This document shows positions 1 through 8,758 of a DNA stretch of 64,000 nt, in pieces. Source of the stretch: an uncultured Lactobacillus sp. (GTDB lineage: Bacteria > Bacillota > Bacilli > Lactobacillales > Lactobacillaceae); contig CALNAK010000014.1 in NCBI GenBank assembly GCA_937874185.1, forward strand, positions 164,470 to 228,469, read 5' to 3'. The translations under genes were made by a program, and so were the position numbers. Under the pieces are notes generated by a model that had not been told where the DNA came from, ran no database searches, and saw only the letters and a list, made by a program, of their open reading frames with translations. How positions within the stretch are numbered: position 1 is the stretch's first letter; each line of letters opens with the position of its first letter.

Positions 1-1690
1 TTTCGGGATCAATTACTTCGATAGTATTATCGTCAATTACCTTTGCTTGAACCGTTATTTTGTCTTTGGTATAGCCATCTTTATCAGGTACTTCGATTGT
101 AATGACGTCACCAACGGCTAAGTTTTCATAGTCAGGATAATTTATAACTACTTCATCATCTAAATTAGATGGAATTGTAACTGTTCCGTCACCCTTATAA
201 GTTGCGGAATAAGTTACGAATCCCACTTCATTGGGGTCCACTACTGCCAAGGTCCCATCTGATGTTACTTGTGCTTGGATGGTAGTTTTATCTTTTCTAT
301 ATCCATCTTGATTAGGAACTTGAATATCAACTTTATCGCCATATTTAAGGTTTTCCGTACTTACAGCTTGACCAATTATTTCATGACCAAGATTATTCGG
401 AACACTCACTTCTCCATTACCTTCATATTTAACTGGTGTATAGACAATATAATTAGCACCGTCTAATTCACCATCAACTACTTTTAAAGTTTTGTCATTC
501 AAAACTTTAATTATAATCTGACTAGGACTAGCAGTATAACCAGAAACCTGAGGAGTATCGATTGAGAATGTGTCATCAGGTATGTAGTTAAAAGCTTCCG
601 GGACTGGAATAACTTTATCACCTAAACTTGTTTTTACCGTAATCTGGTCATCCCCAGTATATTTTTTCACATATGTAATTATTTGTGGAATTGTTGTTAA
701 GCTGATTGTTGATGCTTTAGTTGTTAATTTCAATGTTTTGGTACCAGAAATACCTAATCCATCTATTTCAGGAGCTGGCATTTCAAAATTGACTCCTGCA
801 TAAATTGGAATTAAATCCTTTGGAATGGTTGAAGTCACTTTATAATTAAGCCCGTCTTGAACTGTATCATATGTAATCTGATATTCTTTATTCTGGTCTA
901 CTTTATCTGGTTCTTTAATCCATACGCCCAATGATCCAGGAATTTTACCAGCAAAGTCATCTTTAACTGCCGCCGTTAATTCAACATTACTCACCGTCTT
1001 TAAAACAGTTGGATTATCTATTGTGGTATTTCCTATATTGATGAATGTCCATCCCTTACCATAAATGGTGAAAGTTTCCTTTTGAATCTGAGTTTTATAC
1101 ATTTTAATAGTAGTGACAAATGGAATATTATTACTCATTAATGTACCAGTAGAATTATTTACAGTAATCACCCAATTAGAAATATCTACACTAGTCAGAC
1201 TAGTATCACCATTGAACATAGCGTTCATAGTTTTAACATTTTCTGTCTGAAAACTAGATAAATCAATACTGGTCAACGCAGCATTAGAACTAAAAATATT
1301 ATTCATGTTTTCAGTATTACTAGTATCTAATTTAGTTAAATCATAATTTGTCACACGAGATAAATTAGCAAAAATCTTGGTAGCATCCACTGGCAAACTG
1401 ACATTTTCCCCAATGACTACTGAGGTCACTGAAACTCCATCTATTTGACCTGAATTGTCCCATGGACGTGAACTTTCCAGTCCAATCTCACCATCACTTA
1501 TAGTTAAAACACCGTTGTTATCTAGTTTCCAATTCGCCTCTCCCCAAGTACCTTCCTTGACGGTATTGGCTTTAGTAACAGCTGAACTCTGATTATTACC
1601 AATCGTTTCTGCATGAATAAGTTGCAGTGGACCAGAAGATATTCCTAATAATAATGCCAAACTAAATAATGTTATTTTATGTATTTTCAT
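1..1690 (-). CDS. BspA-like (DUF285) secreted surface protein, C-terminus beyond window
   Basis: An open frame starts with ATG at 1690, preceded by a purine-rich GGAGCG ribosome site, and runs off the left edge, so at least 563 residues are visible. Residues 1-27 form a signal peptide (MKIHKITLFSLALLLG start). Residues about 50-200 contain the BspA/DUF285 signature: repeated short units such as LTSIDLSSFQTENVKTM and a W-D motif. From about residue 390 on, two or more tandem modules of roughly 75 residues follow, each with YKGDGTVTIPSNL-like and GYTKDKITVQAKV-like stretches. DUF285 proteins are cell-surface adhesins or matrix proteins in lactobacilli. The anchor (LPxTG or other) would lie outside the window. 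Role in adhesion is inferred. Confidence 0.8.
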   Translation of the reverse strand, partial: MKIHKITLFSLALLLGISSGPLQLIHAETIGNNQSSAVTKANTVKEGTWGEANWKLDNNGVLTISDGEIGLESSRPWDNSGQIDGVSVTSVVIGENVSLPVDATKIFANLSRVTNYDLTKLDTSNTENMNNIFSSNAALTSIDLSSFQTENVKTMNAMFNGDTSLTSVDISNWVITVNNSTGTLMSNNIPFVTTIKMYKTQIQKETFTIYGKGWTFINIGNTTIDNPTVLKTVSNVELTAAVKDDFAGKIPGSLGVWIKEPDKVDQNKEYQITYDTVQDGLNYKVTSTIPKDLIPIYAGVNFEMPAPEIDGLGISGTKTLKLTTKASTISLTTIPQIITYVKKYTGDDQITVKTSLGDKVIPVPEAFNYIPDDTFSIDTPQVSGYTASPSQIIIKVLNDKTLKVVDGELDGANYIVYTPVKYEGNGEVSVPNNLGHEIIGQAVSTENLKYGDKVDIQVPNQDGYRKDKTTIQAQVTSDGTLAVVDPNEVGFVTYSATYKGDGTVTIPSNLDDEVVINYPDYENLAVGDVITIEVPDKDGYTKDKITVQAKVIDDNTIEVIDPE

Positions 1691-1815
1691 ATCTTCGCTC
1701 CTTTCAATATGAATTTAATTGTGTATCCCCATACATTAATCATATCAAAAAATATTAGACATTTTGATTCAATCTTCCTAACATTCCTTTTCAATTTATA
1801 AATTTTTTTGACAAA

Positions 1816-1839
1816 AAAATAGAGCATCTCTGCTCTATT
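1816..1839 (-). terminator. Rho-independent terminator of the NhaC-like gene
   Basis: A 9-bp perfect stem (AATAGAGCA with TGCTCTATT, loop of 4) lies just after the stop codon at 1848. It is followed on the minus strand by a T run. Confidence 0.85.
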
Positions 1840-1847
1840 AATCAAAC

Positions 1848-3269
1848 CTATGCGGTAACTACTTTGTCGTCACTGCTCGCCTTATCTTCGGTCTTGCTCA
1901 AACGTTTCAAACCGATACCAGTAAATCCACTAATAATAGAAAGAACTGGTGAAAGTAAACTGAAGAAACAGAATGGTAAGAATGATAATGTTGATACACC
2001 TAAAGTATTGGCAGCGAACGCCCCAGCAACTCCCCAAGGAATCAAGTAGTTGATTACTGTCCCACCATCTTCAAGGACACGACTCAAGGCTAAGTTATCT
2101 AATCCACGTTCGTTAAAAGTTTGTTTGAAAGCTTTACCAGGTAGAATAACTGATAAGTATTGTTCACCAACGAAAATATTAACTCCGATACCGGAAAGAA
2201 TTGTTGCAGTAACGACTGATCCTGGTGTTCTCAAACGTAGTGCTAATGGTTTCATAACTGTTTGAATAATATCAAACTTCATTAACAAGCCACCTAATGA
2301 CAAAGTTAGAAAAATCAATGAAACTGTTCCCATCATAGAACTAATTCCACCACGAGTAAGTAAAGCGTCAACTCCAGCATTACCAGTTTTTGAAACGAAT
2401 CCATTTTCGATAAATCCAGCAACATCTTTAACCGGTGTACTTGGCTTTTCGATAAAAATCATCCCGACTGTAACGGTAATATTCAAAATCAAAGTTGCGA
2501 TAGCAGGAACTTTCATGATTGCACAAACAAAGAGTAAAGCAATCGGTAGTATAGCCCACCATGAAATTACAAAGTTACTATTTAAAACATTTAATGTTGT
2601 ATCAATTTTGTTCAAACTAGCATTTGAACCACTGTTACCAATTATTGCGTAAAGAATCAATGAGATGAAAAATGCGGGAATCGTTGTCCACATTAAGTTC
2701 TTAATATGAGCGAATAAATCATCTTCAGCAATGGCTGCAGCCAAGTTAGTTGAATCTGAAAGTGGTGAAGTTTTATCACCAAAAATTGCTCCAGAAATGA
2801 TTGCTCCAGCGACTAAAGCTGGATTCATGCCCAATGTTTGACCCATACCGAAAAGTGCAATTCCGATAGTTGAGATGATTGTAAAGGCACTTCCGATTGA
2901 TGTACCAATTAAGGCACATACTAGAAAGACTGAAGGAACGAACCACTGAACGGAAATCATGTGGAATCCGGCAACCATCATTGATGGAATAATTCCAGCT
3001 GCAATCCATGTACCAATTAAAGCTCCAATCAAGATGAAGATAAAGATTGGAATAATACCATTTTTGACACCATTCATAATACCATCAGAAATATCATCCC
3101 AACTACTACCACGTAATTTACTCCATAAAACCAATAGTCCGATGACAACCAAGACTGGAGTTTGTGGTGATAGGCCAAATTTGATAACTCCAAAACCTAG
3201 TACGATTAACATCATAATTAAAATTGAAATTGCTTCTTTAAAACTTACTTCTTTTGTTTTATTTTCCAT
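1848..3269 (-). CDS. Na+/H+ antiporter, NhaC family
   Basis: This is a polytopic membrane protein of 473 residues with about 12 hydrophobic segments. It matches the NhaC/YheL family (Na+/H+ or malate/lactate antiporters), with the family stretches GAIFGDKTSPLSDSTNLAAA and GVNIFVGEQYLSVILPG. I chose ATG 3269 (MENKTKEV) because GGAGG lies 8 bases upstream; the longer frame starts at a TTG that overlaps that ribosome site. The gene is monocistronic, ends in a hairpin terminator and is preceded by a T-box leader. NhaC-type genes behind tyrosine T-boxes have been proposed in Bacillus to act in amino-acid transport, so the substrate here may be an amino acid rather than only sodium. That is inference. 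Confidence 0.87.
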   Translation of the reverse strand: MENKTKEVSFKEAISILIMMLIVLGFGVIKFGLSPQTPVLVVIGLLVLWSKLRGSSWDDISDGIMNGVKNGIIPIFIFILIGALIGTWIAAGIIPSMMVAGFHMISVQWFVPSVFLVCALIGTSIGSAFTIISTIGIALFGMGQTLGMNPALVAGAIISGAIFGDKTSPLSDSTNLAAAIAEDDLFAHIKNLMWTTIPAFFISLILYAIIGNSGSNASLNKIDTTLNVLNSNFVISWWAILPIALLFVCAIMKVPAIATLILNITVTVGMIFIEKPSTPVKDVAGFIENGFVSKTGNAGVDALLTRGGISSMMGTVSLIFLTLSLGGLLMKFDIIQTVMKPLALRLRTPGSVVTATILSGIGVNIFVGEQYLSVILPGKAFKQTFNERGLDNLALSRVLEDGGTVINYLIPWGVAGAFAANTLGVSTLSFLPFCFFSLLSPVLSIISGFTGIGLKRLSKTEDKASSDDKVVTA

Positions 3270-3368
3270 TATTGAATCCTCCAATTAATTTTTATCTATT
3301 ACTAGCAAAAATTAATATCGAGGATTACCACCACATGTATTGATCATCATTTTCATTACCCCTTGTAT

Positions 3369-3640
3369 AAAAAAAGTCCCTGCTGCAATTATGCAACAGG
3401 GACGATTTACCGTGGTACCACCCAGCTTGAGAATAGCTTAGTCTAAATAAGCTATAACTCCACTCTTGAGAAAATAACGAATCTCTCTTCCGCTTGGAAA
3501 AACCAAGTCATGTCTGGTATTTCATAACTACACCCTGACCGGTTCGCACTAACCACCGGCTCTCTTACACCCAGATGCATTACTAATTGATTCAGACACT
3601 TACGTTTGTTTATTTGATTGACACTAACTATAAACACGTT
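3369..3640 (-). promoter_or_regulatory. T-box leader (tRNA-sensing riboswitch) of the NhaC-like gene
   Basis: On the minus strand the conserved T-box GGTGGTACCACGG lies at 3410-3422. It is followed by a GC-rich terminator hairpin at 3376-3403 (GTCCCTG..CAGGGAC) and a run of seven T. Upstream are Stem I landmarks: an AGAGAG element and apical GGTGGTTAGTGCGAACC (about 3541-3565), the AGTAA bulge (about 3579-3583) and GAA on the other side of the specifier loop. In the usual register the codon after GAA-N is TAC (tyrosine) at 3517-3519. The next base is C instead of the common purine, so ATA or ACC cannot be excluded. Antitermination by uncharged tRNA should switch on the antiporter gene. Confidence 0.9.
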
Positions 3641-3678
3641 TATTTAATCTGTCAACTTATAAATTTATTTTTATGCCA

Positions 3679-4332
3679 TTAGGCCATTTTACGGTCAATA
3701 ACTTTAGATAAAATTGATAAAGCGTAACAAACTACAAAGTACATCAAGGCCATTGCTACAAAGACTGGAATAATATAGTTTGGATCTTGTCCATAAACGA
3801 CCTGTCCATGTTGCATTAATTCCGGTACAACAATGATTGTTGCCAAAGATGTATCCTTAATCAGCGAAATAAACTGACTAACTAAAGCAGGAATCATTTT
3901 TTTATAAGCTTGTGGTAAAACGATATGCCACATTGCTTGAATATACTTCATTCCCATCGCTCTGGAAGCTTCCATTTGACCAACATTAACTGCCAAAATA
4001 CCCGAACGGATAATTTCAGCAATCATAGTTGATTCAAAAACAGTCATCGCTAGAATAGCAGCTGGAATCGTATCTGGTTTGAATCCAAACTCAGGTAAAC
4101 CGAAGTACACGAAGAAAATAATCAGTAGTAGAGGTAAATTACGAATAATATCAATAATTACTCCCACAATTTTTGAAACGTACGGAATCTTTGAATAACG
4201 GATAATCCCTAAGACTGAACCAATGATAAAACTCAAAATCACCGATATAACGGAGATTAGAATTGTGATCCATAAGCCTTGGAGAAGAAATCTGATATTG
4301 ATCCATGAATAAGCGTCGATCCAATTTTGCAT
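3679..4332 (-). CDS. glnP: Amino-acid ABC transporter permease, GlnP-like
   Basis: A 217-residue inner-membrane permease of the HisM/GlnP family with about five membrane segments. The EAA loop that docks on the ATPase is visible (EASRAMGMKYIQAMWHIVLP, about residues 120-140). It is the last gene of a four-gene operon on the minus strand, in the order ATPase, binding lipoprotein, permease, permease, the same order as Bacillus glnQHMP. A GGAGGGG ribosome site precedes ATG 4332. The substrate is most likely glutamine or another polar amino acid; the sequence alone does not fix it. Confidence 0.88.
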   Translation of the reverse strand: MQNWIDAYSWINIRFLLQGLWITILISVISVILSFIIGSVLGIIRYSKIPYVSKIVGVIIDIIRNLPLLLIIFFVYFGLPEFGFKPDTIPAAILAMTVFESTMIAEIIRSGILAVNVGQMEASRAMGMKYIQAMWHIVLPQAYKKMIPALVSQFISLIKDTSLATIIVVPELMQHGQVVYGQDPNYIIPVFVAMALMYFVVCYALSILSKVIDRKMA

Positions 4333-4344
4333 AATTTACCCCTC

Positions 4345-4983
4345 CTAAGCTAATTTCTTTTCTAAATATCTCATATAGTAACTAATTGGCAACGTAATAA
4401 TTAGATAGAAAGCACCGACAATCAAATATGTATTAACAGTATCGAATGTCTGTGAGGCAATCGCATTACCTTGATACATCAAATCAAATCCAGCTACGAA
4501 GGCTAGAACTGATGAATTTTTAACCAAGTTAACAAATTGATTACCCAATGGTGGAATCACCAATTTGAAAGCCTGTGGTAAAACGATATAACGCATAGCT
4601 TTCCAGAAATTCATACCTTGTGAACGAGCTGCCTCCATTTGGCCGACATCAACTGAGTTGATACCTGCACGAACAGTTTCAGCAATAAAGGCTGAGGTAT
4701 AAATTGTTAATCCAATCGTTCCGGCAGTAAACCCATTGATCTTGACTACATACAACGGAATTACTAGATAGAAGAACATTGTGATAACCAATAATGGAAT
4801 GTTACGGAAAATTTCGACGTAGACATTCCCGACGATTCTCAAAAATTTGTTAGGAACAACTTCAAGGATGGCGAACAATGAACCAATAATTAAACTGAAG
4901 AACAAGGCTAATACACTAGATAATAGTGTCCAGCCGAATCCATTGATAAAGGCACTCCAGTTATTCGTTAATAGATTAATCAT
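4345..4983 (-). CDS. glnM: Amino-acid ABC transporter permease, GlnM-like
   Basis: Permease of 212 residues, paralogous to the next gene, with the EAA loop EAARSQGMNFWKAMRYIVLP. The start is ATG 4983 (MINLLTNNW): GGAGG stands 10 bases before it, and the start overlaps the last codons of the binding-protein gene by 8 bases (AATGATTAA), which points to translational coupling. The longer frame beginning at 5025 would run deep into the upstream gene and lacks a ribosome site. It should form a heterodimeric membrane channel with the GlnP-like protein. Confidence 0.87.
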   Translation of the reverse strand: MINLLTNNWSAFINGFGWTLLSSVLALFFSLIIGSLFAILEVVPNKFLRIVGNVYVEIFRNIPLLVITMFFYLVIPLYVVKINGFTAGTIGLTIYTSAFIAETVRAGINSVDVGQMEAARSQGMNFWKAMRYIVLPQAFKLVIPPLGNQFVNLVKNSSVLAFVAGFDLMYQGNAIASQTFDTVNTYLIVGAFYLIITLPISYYMRYLEKKLA

Positions 4984-5806
4984 TGCGTAGCACCTCCTTA
5001 TAGTTGAATCCAGGTACATTACCAAACCATTTCTTGATTAGTTTGTTATAGGTACCATCTTTGATAACTTCATTTAAAGCTTTGTTAGTCGCATTTTTGA
5101 AGTCAGTTTGACCTTTATTGATACCAATACCATAAGGTTCAGTAGTGAAGGCCTTACCTTGCAACTTATAGCCCGGATTCTTAACAGCCATACCAGCCAA
5201 AATAACGTTATCAGTCGTTAACGCATCACCTTGACCAGATTTCAACGCTGTCAAAGCTTGCGCATAATCTGGTAGTTGTAAAACACGAGCCTTTGGAGCA
5301 AATTTTTTAACATTTTGAACAGAGTTAGATCCGACAACTCCGATAATAGTTTTATTATTTAAATCTTGAACCTTTTTAATTGGTGAATCATTCTTGACCA
5401 AAATAGATTGTCCAGCATCAAAATATGAATCTGAGAAATCCAAGATTTTTTTACGATCCGGCGTTATGGTCATTGTAGCGATGATAGCATCAATGTTACC
5501 GTTCTTTAATAGTGGAATACGAGATTGTGATGTAACGGTCACGAACTTAGCTTTGGCATCTTTACCCAGCATCTTCTTAGTAATTGCTGTAGCAAGATCA
5601 ATTTCGAATCCCTTTTCTTTACCATCTTTAACATCAATCAAGCCTAATAATTTAGTATCACCTTTGACACCCCAAGTAACAGTCTTAGATTTCTTATCGT
5701 TCTCTAGGACATTTTGTGAGGACAAAGACTTTGAACCACAGCCAGTCAATGTTAGGACTAGGAGTAAAGAAGTGATAACTAATGCTAAATATTTCAATCG
5801 TTTCAT
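4976..5806 (-). CDS. glnH: Amino-acid ABC transporter substrate-binding lipoprotein, GlnH-like
   Basis: A 276-residue family-3 solute-binding protein. Residues 1-23 are a lipoprotein signal peptide with lipobox LTGC (Cys23). The ligand-binding body includes the family motif GFEIDLATAI (about residue 66), the arginine-containing TSQSRIPLL segment, and DFSDSYFDAGQ. It delivers its amino acid to the two permeases encoded next to it. The start has a G-rich ribosome site (GGGGGT) 9 bases upstream. Glutamine or glutamate is the likely ligand by operon analogy. Confidence 0.88.
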   Translation of the reverse strand: MKRLKYLALVITSLLLVLTLTGCGSKSLSSQNVLENDKKSKTVTWGVKGDTKLLGLIDVKDGKEKGFEIDLATAITKKMLGKDAKAKFVTVTSQSRIPLLKNGNIDAIIATMTITPDRKKILDFSDSYFDAGQSILVKNDSPIKKVQDLNNKTIIGVVGSNSVQNVKKFAPKARVLQLPDYAQALTALKSGQGDALTTDNVILAGMAVKNPGYKLQGKAFTTEPYGIGINKGQTDFKNATNKALNEVIKDGTYNKLIKKWFGNVPGFNYKEVLRND

Positions 5807-5818
5807 TATCTGTACCCC

Positions 5819-6556
5819 CTAGTGTTTGATAATCTTACTTAGGAACTTTCTCGCACGATCATTGGTTGGGTGGTCAAAGAAGACATCCTTAGGATCATCT
5901 TCCAAAATTTGACCTTGATCCATGAAAATAACTCTATTAGCAACTTCTTCAGCGAAACCCATTTCGTGAGTAACAATTAGAGAAGTCATATCGCTTTGAC
6001 TTGTAACGTATTTAATAACACCCAATACATCATCGATCATTTCAGGATCAAGCGCACTTGTAGGTTCGTCAAAAAGCATGCAACGTGGCTTCATGGCTAA
6101 TGATCTAGCAATAGCTACACGTTGTTTTTGACCACCGGAAATTTGTGATGGCATGTTATGCGCCTTGTCAGCTAAACCAACACGGTCCAACAATGCCATA
6201 GCGTTCTTTTTATTTTCTTCCTCATTCAATTTCAAAACGATTCTTGGAGCTAGCATGACATTTTCCAAAACATCCTTGTTGGCATAAAGGTTAAAATGTT
6301 GAAATACCATACCGACATCTTTTCTAATACGATTAATATCGGTTGATTTTTCAGCAATGTCACGACCGTTAACAATCAATTGGCCTTTTTGAATAGTTTC
6401 CAACCCATTAACAGTTCTAGCTAGAGTACTTTTACCAGAACCAGAAGGACCGATTAGAACAACGGTCTCTCCTTTGTCAATTTTTAGATTAATATCTTTT
6501 AGAGCATGGAACTCTCCGTAATATTTTTGCACGTCGCGAAATTCAATCATTGACAT
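5819..6556 (-). CDS. glnQ: Amino-acid ABC transporter ATP-binding protein, GlnQ-like
   Basis: ABC ATPase of 245 residues. Walker A GPSGSGKST is at about residues 36-44, the signature ISGGQKQR near 142, Walker B MLFDEPTS near 162 and the switch histidine in VTHEMGF. The start is ATG 6556 (MSMIEFRDV) with AGGAAGGGGA upstream; the longer frame adds MRKGIKI over the ribosome site. It is the first gene of the importer operon and powers uptake. A TGTTATAAT extended -10 box about 180 bases upstream may be its promoter. Confidence 0.9.
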   Translation of the reverse strand: MSMIEFRDVQKYYGEFHALKDINLKIDKGETVVLIGPSGSGKSTLARTVNGLETIQKGQLIVNGRDIAEKSTDINRIRKDVGMVFQHFNLYANKDVLENVMLAPRIVLKLNEEENKKNAMALLDRVGLADKAHNMPSQISGGQKQRVAIARSLAMKPRCMLFDEPTSALDPEMIDDVLGVIKYVTSQSDMTSLIVTHEMGFAEEVANRVIFMDQGQILEDDPKDVFFDHPTNDRARKFLSKIIKH

Positions 6557-6784
6557 AATTTTAATCCCCTTCCTCATTTATGATTTCATAGAATAGATTT
6601 TCCTAAAAACTTTATTAAGAAAATTCTAATGTTTATTTTAACTTTTGGCAACAAAAATCGTTCTTGTGAAATTATTGTTCGTCTTTATACTGATTGGATA
6701 TTTATACATAAAAACTGTAACACCAACGTTGTCAGGATTATAACAATTGTAACTGGATATTAAAAAATATTTTCCGAACAAATA
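6557..6784 (-). promoter_or_regulatory. Leader and probable promoter region of the gln-type operon
   Basis: About 230 bases without a gene. The minus strand holds an extended -10 box (TG-T-TATAAT, TATAAT at 6737-6742). The stretch AATTTTCTTAATAAA nearer the gene resembles a CodY box only loosely (four mismatches), so I do not claim a CodY site. Confidence 0.45.
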
Positions 6785-6820
6785 AAAACTCCAACTAATT
6801 AGAATTTAGTTGGAGTTTTT
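6785..6820. terminator. Bidirectional terminator hairpin
   Basis: AAAAACTCCAACTAA pairs with TTAGTTGGAGTTTTT. It lies between the BceB-like gene, which ends at 6957, and the gln operon promoter, and should end the minus-strand transporter transcript. Confidence 0.85.
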
Positions 6821-6837
6821 TAATTTAAAGAGATTTG

Positions 6838-6956
6838 TTGAGGATCTCATAACTAATAATACTTATTAAGGGGGGAAGTGCTCCTCGTTTCCGAGAAGCT
6901 GCGATCGAAAGGTTATAACCCGCCGATTGCAGTTCCCCGGAAGGAACTGAAACTAT
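6838..6956 (-). ncRNA. Structured 3' untranslated element of unknown class
   Basis: Between the stop codon of the permease and its terminator lie about 115 bases able to form three compact hairpins: CAGTTCC with GGAACTG; GCAATCG with CGATCGC around an inner GGTTATAACC; and GCTTCTCG with CGAGGAGC. GC content is far above the flanks. I recognise no Rfam class. Its position directly after a stop codon resembles the two repeat families described elsewhere in this window, but the primary sequence differs. Confidence 0.4.
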
Positions 6957-8747
6957 TTATTTAAGCACGATTTTCTTGTAGAGATATCTAGTTAGGAAGT
7001 AATAAGCTAGATAAAGTACTAAGAAAATAGCGAATGGAATCTCAATATGTGCATATGGTTTGTAGAGTATTTTGACAAATAATTGCAATCCAATCAACAC
7101 ATGGACAATTCCTAAGATAGCTGGAACTGAAAATAATATAGCAATTTCTTTATTGATAGCTGAACGTAAAATCTTTTGTTGAGTACCAATCTTGTAAAGC
7201 ATGTTATAACGCTTAACATCACCATTAGCACCAGACAAGATTTTGAACATTAAACAACTTGCTAACATTGCTAAGAAAGCAATTCCGAGGAAGAATCCCA
7301 TGAATTCTAGTCCTGAGAAGAAACCATTGATCAATGTATATGAACTATATTTATCGCCACCGGCATCTTTCAACGATGGATAACGTGTTATTTCAGCTTT
7401 AGAAATTTGCTTAATAACAGGTAGATTATCCTTGAATGAGTTTGTTTTAACTAAAACAAGACTTGAACCCTTAGCGTTGACTGCGTTATATTCCGCATCA
7501 CCAACAAAAGAAACTTTCATTGTACGTTGACTTGGTAAACGTGCATTCATTAATTCATATTGAGCATTAGTATTTTTAGCAGGATCATTTGAAGTTTTTA
7601 ACTTAAATTGCATTGTTTCGGTATTCATTTGAGCGTAACCAATTGGTTGTTTTTTAAATTCACTTGCTCGATAATAAATATTTTGACCATCAATTTTGTA
7701 GTTATAAGTATCTTTCTTTTCAATGTTCAAGCTCTTCAAACGTTTTGTTTGAGCAGCGTCTGGATTAGTAATTTGAACATCATAGTAATTTTGACCATTA
7801 ACAACATTGTCAATTTGATTATTAAAACCAAGTCCAACGGTAATAGCACCCAATGCTAAAGCAAACATCATTGAAACCATTGCTAAAATCTTTGTGTAAT
7901 CATTAATTCTGAAACTTAATTGTGAAAGTGTAAAATTGTTCAAACCTTTTTGTGAATACTTAGTATTCTTCTTCAACATAACCAAAACAGCAGTTACGAA
8001 TGAATTTATTGTGAAGTAAGTACCACCTACGATTGTTACTAAGGCAATTGGAATTCCCATCATAATAAATCCGGGATTATTTCCGGCATACCACATTGCA
8101 AAGTAACCAATTGCTAGCAGAATCAATCCTAAAACAGCTTGAATAGATTTCATAACGCCGTTACGCTTAATTTTAACCGGTTGGCTATCACGATTTAGTA
8201 AAGTTAGAACCTTACTACGACGAAGTGAGATGGAATTTTTAATAGCTGAAAACATGAAGATAACCACGAAGAAAAGTAATGTCCATAGGAACGCTGGTAA
8301 ATAAAAACTACTAAAGTGTTTAACTTGCATATCCAGAGCGCTGATCAACCAGCGACTGACAAAGCCAGTTGCGACGATTCCAATCAAAGTACCGATAATA
8401 GTTGAGATGGCACCAATTGCAAATGTTTCTACGAAAATCATTTTGGAAATTTTACTACTCTTAGCACCAAGCATCATGAACATTCCATATTCTTTTTGAC
8501 GCATGCTTAGTAGGAATGTGTTGGCATAATTAACATAAACTATTGTGATGATTGCTAACAAAACAATCCCGAAACCAAAGATAAAACTAGTTGCTGAAGC
8601 TGGGGAGTTTGAACTCAAGAAAGCTTGGTTCGTTGCTAAAGACATGAACATGTAGAAAATTGCTGAAGCAATCATCAAACCAGAGAACAGCACACTGTAA
8701 TCACGAATGCGGTGCTTAATTCCGCTTAAAGCCAATTTGTTTAACAT
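6957..8747 (-). CDS. FtsX-type ABC transporter permease, BceB-like
   Basis: Permease of 596 residues with a large extracytoplasmic domain (about residues 315-460) flanked by FtsX-like membrane segments. The N-terminal block NTFLLSMRQKEYGMFMMLGAK is typical of BceB-type bacitracin/bacteriocin transporters. The C-terminal block is also FtsX-like. It follows its ATPase gene after 11 bases and has a GGGGAGG ribosome site. Such pairs confer resistance to, or sense, cell-wall-active peptides. It is shorter than typical BceB (about 650). No kinase-regulator pair is adjacent. Confidence 0.85.
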   Translation of the reverse strand: MLNKLALSGIKHRIRDYSVLFSGLMIASAIFYMFMSLATNQAFLSSNSPASATSFIFGFGIVLLAIITIVYVNYANTFLLSMRQKEYGMFMMLGAKSSKISKMIFVETFAIGAISTIIGTLIGIVATGFVSRWLISALDMQVKHFSSFYLPAFLWTLLFFVVIFMFSAIKNSISLRRSKVLTLLNRDSQPVKIKRNGVMKSIQAVLGLILLAIGYFAMWYAGNNPGFIMMGIPIALVTIVGGTYFTINSFVTAVLVMLKKNTKYSQKGLNNFTLSQLSFRINDYTKILAMVSMMFALALGAITVGLGFNNQIDNVVNGQNYYDVQITNPDAAQTKRLKSLNIEKKDTYNYKIDGQNIYYRASEFKKQPIGYAQMNTETMQFKLKTSNDPAKNTNAQYELMNARLPSQRTMKVSFVGDAEYNAVNAKGSSLVLVKTNSFKDNLPVIKQISKAEITRYPSLKDAGGDKYSSYTLINGFFSGLEFMGFFLGIAFLAMLASCLMFKILSGANGDVKRYNMLYKIGTQQKILRSAINKEIAILFSVPAILGIVHVLIGLQLFVKILYKPYAHIEIPFAIFLVLYLAYYFLTRYLYKKIVLK

Positions 8748-8758
8748 AGTTTCCTCCC

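Noticed and set aside
3452..3637. 61-codon frame on the minus strand
   Set aside because: It lies wholly inside the T-box leader; RNA structure explains the conservation better than a protein.
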